Part shown: positions 1 to 5,081 of the stretch, piece after piece
Layout: each line of letters starts with the position of its first letter
Position numbering within the stretch: position 1 is the first letter of the stretch
Source of the DNA: Bacillota bacterium
GTDB taxonomy: Bacteria > Bacillota > Clostridia > Clostridiales > Clostridiaceae
NCBI GenBank assembly: GCA_030706065.1
Contig: JAUZPH010000180.1
Location: forward strand, 1-7,235
DNA length: 7,235 nt
Reading direction: 5' to 3'
The notes under the pieces: model-generated
Told to the model about the DNA's origin: nothing
What the model saw: the letters and a program-made list of their open reading frames with translations, nothing else
Database searches by the model: none
Position numbers and translations under genes: made by a program

Positions 1-561
1 CTGGGAGCCATATCCCTTGACCTGTTTGCCGTGTTGTTTGGAGGTGCTACCGCCCTGCTTCCTGTATATGCTTCCGAGATTCTCAAAATTGGGCCTACAG
101 GACTTGGAATACTGCGTTCAGCACCGGCGGTGGGTGCACTACTTACGGCAGCACTGCTTGCGAGAAAACCTTTGAGAAAAAGAGTCGGACGTATCATGTT
201 CACAGCGGTAATATTCTTCGGGATTTCAACGATAGTCTTTGCCTTGTCAAAGTCCTTCTTCTTGTCACTGGCAGCGCTTTTCGTACTTGGAGCTTCCGAT
301 GTTATAAGCGTGGTTATCCGCTCTACTCTTGTCCAAACAAATACTCCGGATAATATGAGAGGAAGGGTAAGTGCAGTAAACCTGATGTTCATAGGCACCT
401 CAAACCAGTTTGGAGAATTTGAATCCGGTATTACAGCTACCCTGTTCGGTACCGTACCTGCTGCAATGATTGGAGGAATAGGAACCATTGTTGTGGTTCT
501 CATTTGGATGAGAATCTTCCCTGAACTTGTGAACATAGATAAATTGCAACACCAAATATAG
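1..561 (+). CDS. MFS exporter, MFS_3 (EntS-like) family, C-terminal part
   Basis: The reading frame is open from the first base of the window, so the gene starts upstream; 186 residues and the TAG stop are visible. The protein is an integral membrane transporter of the major facilitator superfamily, presumably a proton-driven exporter; the substrate cannot be told. Hydrophobic segments alternate with short basic loops (LLARKPLRKRVGR), giving about five or six membrane helices, the usual C-terminal half of a 12-helix carrier. Two stretches recall the MFS_3 'transmembrane secretion effector' group that includes the enterobactin exporter EntS: the beginning (LDLFAVLFGGATALLPVYA) and the conserved cytoplasmic loop TPDNMRGRVSAVN followed by GEFESG. 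The stop codon lies inside the left arm of a perfect inverted repeat, and a terminator follows. The family call is from recalled motifs; substrate is unknown. Confidence 0.9.
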   Translation: MGAISLDLFAVLFGGATALLPVYASEILKIGPTGLGILRSAPAVGALLTAALLARKPLRKRVGRIMFTAVIFFGISTIVFALSKSFFLSLAALFVLGASDVISVVIRSTLVQTNTPDNMRGRVSAVNLMFIGTSNQFGEFESGITATLFGTVPAAMIGGIGTIVVVLIWMRIFPELVNIDKLQHQI

Positions 562-601
562 ATGTGTGAGTTTAGACCTAAATAAACTCACACATCTATA
601 T
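556..601. repeat. Perfect 19-bp inverted repeat over the MFS stop codon
   Basis: Bases 556-574 pair exactly with 583-601 around an 8-nt loop (GACCTAAA). The left arm contains the TAG stop (559-561) of the exporter gene. No run of T follows on either strand, so it is not a textbook intrinsic terminator. It could be an mRNA 3'-end stabiliser, or work together with the terminator that starts 2 bp further on. Confidence 0.8.
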
Positions 602-602
602 C

Positions 603-651
603 AAAAGGGCGTATCCAGCCGGGATATCGGTATAGGACACGTCCTTTTTTT
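603..651. terminator. Rho-independent terminator, probably bidirectional
   Basis: AAAAGGGCGT (603-612) pairs with ACGTCCTTTT (639-648), ten pairs with one G-U, and seven T follow on the plus strand (645-651). The 26-nt interior holds a smaller hairpin (TATCC/GGATA, 612-616 and 622-626). On the minus strand the outer arm gives CCCTTTT, so the same structure can end the HesB-like gene, whose stop codon lies at 650-652 inside the T tract. It serves two convergent genes. Confidence 0.8.
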
Positions 652-922
652 AGCAGAAGTATCTCTTTTTGATATCTACTCCAATTTCCGTTCGTTCCAG
701 TTCAACATTATTGATTAAAAATGCAAACTGTCTGCTGGCTACGAATTTTATTCCCTCTATCTCGATGCAGATATCGTCTTCCCTAACCTTATCATAGATC
801 ATTTCCAGGTCAGCCTGCCCGCAGCAAACCTCTGCAAGCCGGAACCTTACCGCCTTATTGGGCCATTCCGCCAAATAGACCTTTAGGAAATCCATAACTT
901 CCCTGTCTGCCTTAATATTCAT
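650..922 (-). CDS. HesB/IscA-like small protein (HesB-related (seleno)protein type, Cys form)
   Basis: This 90-residue protein resembles the short HesB-related family found in clostridia and other anaerobes, which is related to A-type iron-sulfur carriers and in which some members have selenocysteine in place of the conserved Cys. What is visible: RFRLAEVCCGQADL (Cys33-Cys34) at the place where HesB domains have their first metal-ligand Cys, then IEGIKFVASRQFAFLI, matching the IscA 'G..F..D..S...L' strand-helix segment, and a C-terminal Cys90 where A-type carriers have the CGC motif. Cys33 and Cys34 are both TGC, with no in-frame TGA, so this is a cysteine form. The start is fixed by a perfect TAAGGAGGT site (929-937) 6 bp upstream. 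The likely role is binding or delivery of iron-sulfur clusters or iron in the cytoplasm; this is inferred from the family and no isc/suf genes are adjacent. It is transcribed alone from its own promoter. Confidence 0.78.
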   Translation of the reverse strand: MNIKADREVMDFLKVYLAEWPNKAVRFRLAEVCCGQADLEMIYDKVREDDICIEIEGIKFVASRQFAFLINNVELERTEIGVDIKKRYFC

Positions 923-939
923 GCTTGAACCTCCTTATC

Positions 940-970
940 AATATACTGAATATGGTTCTTCCAGTATATT
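940..970. promoter_or_regulatory. Candidate operator: inverted repeat over the -10 region
   Basis: AATATACTG (940-948) and CAGTATATT (962-970) form a perfect 9-bp inverted repeat with a 13-bp spacer. The right arm covers the -10 box of the promoter at 963-992, and the repeat covers the presumed transcription start, so a dimeric repressor bound here would block transcription. The regulator is unknown; a metal- or redox-responsive one would suit a HesB-like gene, but that is inference. An RNA hairpin is a weaker alternative because the start would lie inside the repeat. Confidence 0.45.
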
Positions 971-992
971 ATTTTTAGCCATAGCTTGTCAA
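963..992 (-). promoter_or_regulatory. Sigma-A-type promoter of the HesB-like gene
   Basis: On the minus strand a perfect -35 box TTGACA (987-992) and a -10 box TATACT (963-968, five of six) are separated by 18 bp. The start of transcription would fall near 956, giving a leader of about 35 nt with a perfect Shine-Dalgarno site. The first bases of the -35 box come from the T tract of the upstream gene's terminator. Confidence 0.75.
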
Positions 993-1031
993 AAAAACCG
1001 AAACACCTTGAAAATCAATGCTTCGGTTTTT
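991..1031. terminator. Rho-independent terminator of the TPR gene, bidirectional form
   Basis: AAAAACCGAA (993-1002) pairs with TTCGGTTTTT (1022-1031) around a 19-nt loop. On the minus strand the stem runs into seven T (997-991), a good terminator about 30 bp after the TPR gene's stop. The plus-strand reading also ends in five T. The minus-strand T tract continues directly into the -35 box of the next gene. Confidence 0.8.
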
Positions 1032-1061
1032 AATATATTTAGCCCTTTATGCCTTTTGAAT

Positions 1062-2753
1062 TTAAAGCGTCTGACCGCCAATATCGGTAATGCCGAGTGA
1101 TTTTAAGGTATCTCTGGCATATGTAAGGTTAGGATCTATTGACAGTGCCTTTTTATAATCTTCTACGGCTTTATCTTGTTGCCCCATTGCCAGATATACA
1201 TTTCCCCTGTTATTATATGCCATGGCATAGGAAGGATTAAGAGATACTGCCTTATTCAGGTCCTTCATGGCATTATCATTGTCGCCCATCTTGTAATATG
1301 CAAATCCCCTGTTATTATAAAGTGACGCGTCATCCGGGCGTATTTTTATTGCATTATTGTAGTCCGCAATTGCCTCTTGATATTTGCCTGCTGTCCTATA
1401 GCATATAGCTCTGCCGACAAGTGCATCAATTAAATCAGGAGTAATCTTTAATGCATCTGTATAGTCATCCATGGCTTTATCGCTCTGTCCTTGATAAGTA
1501 AATAGATTACCCCTGTCGTTATAGGCCATTGAAAAGTTGGGTTCCATCTGGATGGCCTTAGTCAGGTCTGCCTCAGCTTCAGCATATTGCTTAAGATTGG
1601 TATAACTGTCCCCTCTTAACAGATATTCGAAGGCTGTCTTAGGAGAAAGGCCCACTGCCTTCTGCGAATCGCTTTGTACAGAAGAAGTATTACCTATGGC
1701 CATGAAAGCAACGGCTCTGACTGCATAGGCTTTTAGGTTATTACCATCTGCACTGATTGCATTGTTACATTCCAGCACTGCATCTTCCGGTTTTCCATTT
1801 TCATATAGAGCATAGGCCTTGTACATGTGTGCATCGCTGTTGTTATTGTCAGATTTGAGGACACTGTCTGCAGCCTCTACCAGTTTATCAAAATCGCTTT
1901 TCAGAGCATAGCTGTCCATATTCTTTAACAAGGCAGCCGCCCTCTGTGTTTCTATATCGTCAAGCAGTGCCTTTACCTTGGCATCATTTGTTTGTTTATA
2001 AGCATCGGTCAGGAAAGTATAAGCCTCCTCAATTTCATTATCTTCCTTATAGAGATCCACCAGCTTCTTATATGCATCAATATTAGTTTTATCTTCTTTT
2101 ATCATGTTTTTGAGCAGTTCCTTTGCATTGTCCTTCTTATCATCGGAAATATATGCATCTGCAAGCTTCATACCGGCTTCCTTGTTTTTAGAATCGAGCT
2201 CTACTGCTTTTTTTAAATCATTAATTGCATCACTGTATTTCTTGCTTTCAAGACTTGCAGCGCCTCTATCGGCATACGCCTCGGCAAGGTTCTTACTTGC
2301 TTCCTTGTTATCAGGTTGAAGTTCCTTAACCTTTTCCAGTGCAGTTATGGCATCATCATACTTCTTGTCCTTTAAGTATTCCGTTCCCTTATTGAGATTG
2401 CGCTTAGCCGCTACAGGCTTGGAATTATAATAAAAGTATCCTCCAACACCCAGTGCTGCCAGTATCACTATTACCAGGACTGATATCACTATCTTTTTCT
2501 TTTTCTTCTTCCTGACTTTCACCGCAGGAGCGGTACTTGTTGTATTCGTCATGACATTTGGATTAGTAGCAGCTGTATTAAATGGAATGTAAGGATTAGG
2601 ATTAATATTTGTGTTAAGGGGCATATTTTGATTGGGAACGTGAAATGAACTGTTTGCATCAACCTGTGATGGTTGTTCCGCTAATTTAAAGCCGCAATTA
2701 GTGCAAAAGATAGTATTGTCAGGCAATTGTTTTCCGCAGTTTCTACAAAACAT
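1062..2753 (-). CDS. Zinc-ribbon, single-pass membrane protein with extracytoplasmic TPR array
   Basis: This 563-residue protein has four visible parts. A zinc ribbon lies at the N terminus, with CxxC pairs C3/C6 and C17/C20. A flexible Asn/Pro/Thr-rich linker covers residues about 25-78. A strongly basic stretch (KVRKKKKKK, 79-87) is followed by one membrane helix at about 88-107. From about 115 to 550 there are some eleven or twelve tetratricopeptide repeats, with the clearest from 374 on (units beginning like AYNNRGNVYLAMGQQDKAVEDY and ending in DPN-like turns). The basic flank implies that the zinc ribbon is cytoplasmic and the TPR domain lies outside. TPR arrays bind protein partners, so a scaffold or assembly role at the envelope is likely, but no partner can be named. 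A Shine-Dalgarno site AAAGGAGA (2761-2768) lies 7 bp before the ATG. No enzyme domain is seen. The gene is monocistronic, with a terminator after it. Confidence 0.9.
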   Translation of the reverse strand: MFCRNCGKQLPDNTIFCTNCGFKLAEQPSQVDANSSFHVPNQNMPLNTNINPNPYIPFNTAATNPNVMTNTTSTAPAVKVRKKKKKKIVISVLVIVILAALGVGGYFYYNSKPVAAKRNLNKGTEYLKDKKYDDAITALEKVKELQPDNKEASKNLAEAYADRGAASLESKKYSDAINDLKKAVELDSKNKEAGMKLADAYISDDKKDNAKELLKNMIKEDKTNIDAYKKLVDLYKEDNEIEEAYTFLTDAYKQTNDAKVKALLDDIETQRAAALLKNMDSYALKSDFDKLVEAADSVLKSDNNNSDAHMYKAYALYENGKPEDAVLECNNAISADGNNLKAYAVRAVAFMAIGNTSSVQSDSQKAVGLSPKTAFEYLLRGDSYTNLKQYAEAEADLTKAIQMEPNFSMAYNDRGNLFTYQGQSDKAMDDYTDALKITPDLIDALVGRAICYRTAGKYQEAIADYNNAIKIRPDDASLYNNRGFAYYKMGDNDNAMKDLNKAVSLNPSYAMAYNNRGNVYLAMGQQDKAVEDYKKALSIDPNLTYARDTLKSLGITDIGGQTL

Positions 2754-2809
2754 TTTGCTCTCTCCTTTTAACAGTATTTTATCTTTCCAATTATTCTACA
2801 TTGGTTTAA

Positions 2810-2828
2810 AAATTCCTTCTTGGAATTT
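2810..2828. repeat. Short perfect inverted repeat in the TPR/aat divergent region
   Basis: AAATTCC (2810-2816) and GGAATTT (2822-2828) flank a 5-nt TTCTT loop. It lies about 60 bp before the TPR gene's start and would be in its leader or promoter. A second small dyad, CCAAT/ATTGG (2788-2792 and 2799-2803), lies nearby. No convincing -35/-10 pair for the TPR gene was found here. Such short AT-rich repeats can arise by chance. Confidence 0.35.
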
Positions 2829-2900
2829 ATTTGTTTTATTTTAAGGGGAGTATTAAAATTAAGATATGCTTTTATCGAAATTCAACTTTGTATCCTGATA

Positions 2901-2906
2901 TATAAT
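2901..2906 (+). promoter_or_regulatory. Possible -10 box of the aat promoter
   Basis: A perfect TATAAT is preceded by TGATA, but there is no good -35 box 16-18 bp upstream (the 17-bp position reads AAATTC). If it is used, transcription would start near 2913, and the aat messenger would carry a leader of about 110 nt containing the long hairpin at 2919-2994. Confidence 0.4.
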
Positions 2907-2918
2907 ATAGGAAGTAAT

Positions 2919-2994
2919 AAAATCTTTACATTGAGCTGTCCCAAAATATCCAATCTTCACAGATTTATGGGACTGCTCAATGTATTTAGATTTT
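2919..2994. repeat. Long extended hairpin in the aat leader
   Basis: Three nested paired segments share one axis. The outer one is AAAATCT (2919-2925) with AGATTTT (2988-2994). The main one is 2927-2943 with 2968-2984, 16 of 17 pairs and a single T-T mismatch at 2937/2974. At the tip, AATCT (2952-2956) pairs with AGATT (2961-2965) around the loop TCAC. The structure ends 14 bp before the aat ribosome binding site and leaves that site free. The T content after it is weak (TTTAGATTTTC), so termination is possible but unconvincing. It could be a structured 5' leader, a palindromic intergenic element, or a protein site. Confidence 0.65.
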
Positions 2995-3021
2995 CACTTT
3001 CCATACAGAAGGAGAAATATT

Positions 3022-3690
3022 ATGTCGATTTATAGATTGTCTGAAGATTTGATATTTCCTCATCCCTCTCTGGCAAATGAAGACGGACTGCTTGCCCTGG
3101 GAGGTGATCTGTCTCCGGAGCGGCTGCTGCTGGCATATTGCAATGGAATATTCCCCTGGTTTTCGGAAGATGAGCCTATACTCTGGTGGTCCCCAGATTC
3201 CAGGTTCGTGCTGTACCCCAAAGATATCAAAGTCTCTCATTCCATGAAAAAACTTCTAAAAAAGAATACTTTCAGCGTGTCCTATGATACATGCTTTAGA
3301 GATGTGATAAGCAGCTGCGCAAGCACAAGAAAAGATACGGGAACATGGATTACAGCTGAAATGATAGAAGCCTACTGCACTCTTAATAGGCTTGGCTTTG
3401 CTCATTCTGTGGAAACCTGGAACGAGGGCAGATTAGTAGGAGGGCTGTACGGAATAGCGCTGGGTAAATGCTTTTTTGGAGAGTCCATGTTTTCAATAAT
3501 GCCCAATGCCTCCAAGACTGCAATAATTACACTTAGCAGACGGCTTGAGGAAAAAGGCTTCCTGATGATAGACTGCCAGGTATATACAAAACACCTTGAA
3601 AGCCTTGGAGCTGTTAAATTGCCCAGAGAAGAATTTTTACAAGTTGTAGAACAGGGCATTTCCATGAAACCGTTGAAATTGTCACTATAA
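3022..3690 (+). CDS. aat: Leucyl/phenylalanyl-tRNA--protein transferase
   Basis: This cytoplasmic enzyme moves Leu or Phe from aminoacyl-tRNA onto the N-terminal Arg or Lys of proteins, marking them for ClpS/ClpAP-type degradation (N-degron pathway). The 222 residues cover the family's core: FPHPSLANEDGLLALGGDLS near the N terminus, GIFPWF (42-47), WWSPDSR (55-61, usually WWSPDPR), TWI (108-110), GESMF with Glu154, NASKTA (162-167) and IDCQ with Asp184 and Gln186. The last three labelled residues match E. coli Glu156, Asp186 and Gln188 of the active site, so the enzyme should be active. I chose the ATG at 3022 because GAAGGAGAAAT (3008-3018) precedes it at good spacing and the protein then begins MSIYRLSED; a start at 2980 would add 14 poorly conserved residues and lies inside the leader hairpin. 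It is a single-gene unit with a strong terminator right after it. No clpS or clpA gene is in the window. Confidence 0.96.
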   Translation: MSIYRLSEDLIFPHPSLANEDGLLALGGDLSPERLLLAYCNGIFPWFSEDEPILWWSPDSRFVLYPKDIKVSHSMKKLLKKNTFSVSYDTCFRDVISSCASTRKDTGTWITAEMIEAYCTLNRLGFAHSVETWNEGRLVGGLYGIALGKCFFGESMFSIMPNASKTAIITLSRRLEEKGFLMIDCQVYTKHLESLGAVKLPREEFLQVVEQGISMKPLKLSL

Positions 3691-3692
3691 AT

Positions 3693-3732
3693 AAATGGGC
3701 ATTTCATTAGTTCTCTAATGAAATGCCCATTT
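3693..3732. terminator. Perfect bidirectional terminator between aat and the pilin operon
   Basis: Bases 3693-3710 pair exactly with 3715-3732 (18 bp) around a TTCT loop. The stem begins with AAA and ends with TTT, and lies 3 bp after the aat stop and 3 bp after the stop of the last pilin gene on the other strand. It ends both convergent units. The T runs are short (ATTTTA), so efficiency rests mainly on the long stem. Confidence 0.82.
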
Positions 3733-3734
3733 TA

Positions 3735-4208
3735 TCAGGCTTTATAAACTTGTTTTGAATTGACTATATAATTACTAAAGATATAAACTCCGGAAGTGTT
3801 TTTTGTATAAACCATTGAAACACTGGCTGTGATTACATACCCCTGGGATCCGTAACTGCCGGAAGAATACAATGAAAAGGAATAAGTCCTTGAACTTGCC
3901 GAATCGACATAGGTAATATCACTGTTAAGAGTAGCCTTATATGACGCCATATTGTCTCCATAAAGTCCGCCGCTGTTATACAGGTTTATTATACTTGTTC
4001 CTGTAGATACACTACAGTTGTTGTTTTTAATATAATTTATAAAATCATATATCCCTGCCTCTGCACTGTAATATGCTCTGGTATTGTATCGGGTATCAGC
4101 AGCAAGCCTGCTGTTCTTCACACTGGTATCCAGCATGAAGGCAGCCAGTACAAGGGTAACCATCATAACAATAACAACTACGATAAGGGCAGCACCTTTT
4201 TTCCTCAT
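3735..4208 (-). CDS. PilX/GspK-like minor pilin (tip-type, no Glu5)
   Basis: This 157-residue protein is the last gene of the pilin operon. It begins MRKKG then AALIVVVIVMMVTLVLAAF: a short basic leader, a Gly at the expected prepilin-peptidase site and a hydrophobic helix. Position 5 of the mature protein is Val, not the Glu found in most pilins. The helix is followed by RAYYSAEAGI, close to the AfqAAEAgl stretch of PilX N-terminal domains. Lack of Glu5 is typical of GspK and PilX-type subunits, which sit at the pilus tip. The remaining 100 residues are Ser/Tyr/Asn-rich and of unknown fold. The ATG at 4208 follows the upstream stop by 9 bp, with GTGAGG as ribosome binding site. The role, tip or priming subunit, is inferred from this N terminus and from the gene order. 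Confidence 0.8.
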   Translation of the reverse strand: MRKKGAALIVVVIVMMVTLVLAAFMLDTSVKNSRLAADTRYNTRAYYSAEAGIYDFINYIKNNNCSVSTGTSIINLYNSGGLYGDNMASYKATLNSDITYVDSASSRTYSFSLYSSGSYGSQGYVITASVSMVYTKNTSGVYIFSNYIVNSKQVYKA

Positions 4209-4217
4209 CTACCTCAC

Positions 4218-4688
4218 CTATCTTTTTATATTTACTGCTGTTGAGCTTGAAAACTGTGTATTTGCCTCGATACCGGAAACGGTTATGAAAATTAGTTCAT
4301 TTTCATTATTACTTAAAGCCCCCTGGCTTATCACTATTGAACTTATATACAGACACTGATTACCATTCTTGTCAATTAACTGCTTAGATGAGGCATTATA
4401 GTAAATATCAGGGTTTGAGGAATTTGATGTCAAATCAATAACAACCTTCCCGCTGGAAATAACTTGTCCAACTGGACTACCGGATAAAGTTACAGTTCCG
4501 GAACTTCTTAGCTTGTCACTCATTAATCCGAGGGCCTTGTTAACATTATATTGAAGGTCAACATTGTTATTGAAACCCACAGACTGTCTTATCTGATTAA
4601 AGAAGGTCTTATAAATATATCCGGAGATTATTATAAAAATACTTAATGCAATCATCAGCTCAATCAATGTGAATCCTTTTTTGTTCAT
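4218..4688 (-). CDS. PilW/GspJ-like minor pilin
   Basis: This 156-residue prepilin has leader MNKKG, cleavage before Phe6, Glu10 as mature Glu5, and a hydrophobic helix to about residue 24. After the helix it continues TFFNQIRQ...DLQYNVNKALGLMSDKLRSSG, which matches the pattern of PilW/GspJ/ComGF-type subunits, where the helix runs into a region with a conserved Gln/Asn-rich stretch and an L..LR.aG segment. The C-terminal part is Ser/Asn-rich with predicted beta strands, as usual for exported pilin domains. It has a single Cys in NQCLYI, so no internal disulfide. The ATG is preceded by GGTGAGG in a 9-bp gap after the upstream stop. It probably acts in the tip complex with the neighbouring PilV-like and PilX-like proteins. 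The exact subfamily (PilW, GspJ or ComGF) is uncertain. Confidence 0.85.
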   Translation of the reverse strand: MNKKGFTLIELMIALSIFIIISGYIYKTFFNQIRQSVGFNNNVDLQYNVNKALGLMSDKLRSSGTVTLSGSPVGQVISSGKVVIDLTSNSSNPDIYYNASSKQLIDKNGNQCLYISSIVISQGALSNNENELIFITVSGIEANTQFSSSTAVNIKR

Positions 4689-4697
4689 ATCCTCACC

Positions 4698-5081
4698 CTA
4701 ATTTGCCAGAACATGGCCCTTCAATATTACTTCATTTTCATAATCCTTAGGGTCCCGCCGAACCCTTACTGTTACCTCATAAAGTATCCCGCCCTGTGAG
4801 TCACTAATATTACTCTGGACCACGACATAGTATCCGCTGATATTCTGAAAGCTGTTCCCGGGAGCACCCTCACTGGTATAGCTCCCGATATTTGTCTTAG
4901 TGGTCTTGAACTTCTCCAATTGTGTTTGAGCCACCATCATCATATTTTGCTTGTCCATCTGAAGGGTCATATTTTTATTTGCCGTGACATTAAGCCTTAC
5001 AACAACAACGGACAATACTCCAAAAATAGCTATGGCAATCATGAGTTCTATAAAGGTTAAGCCTTTCTTCCTGCTCTTCAT
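4698..5081 (-). CDS. PilV/GspI-like minor pilin
   Basis: This 127-residue prepilin starts MKSRKKG, then LTFIELMIAIAIFGVLSVVV; Gly7 is the cleavage-site residue and Glu12 is mature Glu5. The helix is followed by NMMMVAQTQLEKFKTTK, which resembles the A..qLE....t segment of PilV/GspI minor subunits, and the protein ends in two strands (YYVVVQ and ILYEVTVRVRR) and KGHVLAN, again in the manner of GspI. It is short, as that family is. The start codon touches the stop of the preceding gene (TAG at 5084-5082, ATG at 5081), so it is probably translated by coupling; the only ribosome-binding-like sequence is GGTG at the end of the upstream gene. It is likely part of a minor-pilin complex that starts or caps the fibre. 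Confidence 0.82.
   Translation of the reverse strand: MKSRKKGLTFIELMIAIAIFGVLSVVVVRLNVTANKNMTLQMDKQNMMMVAQTQLEKFKTTKTNIGSYTSEGAPGNSFQNISGYYVVVQSNISDSQGGILYEVTVRVRRDPKDYENEVILKGHVLAN

Noticed and set aside
400..591. Minus-strand frame opposite the end of the MFS_3 gene
   Set aside because: It is a shadow of the exporter and lies across the perfect inverted repeat.
2919..3021. T-box or other tRNA-sensing leader for aat
   Set aside because: No T-box AGGGUGGNACCGCG element and no terminator/antiterminator pair with a T tract are present.
2980..3021. Upstream ATG at 2980 as the start of aat
   Set aside because: It would add 14 residues unlike the family, has no ribosome binding site and lies inside a hairpin; the ATG at 3022 has a strong site at the right distance.
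2820..3035. Plus-strand frame of 71 codons ahead of aat
   Set aside because: It runs through the long hairpin and over the start of aat in another frame, and has no protein-like conservation that I recognise.
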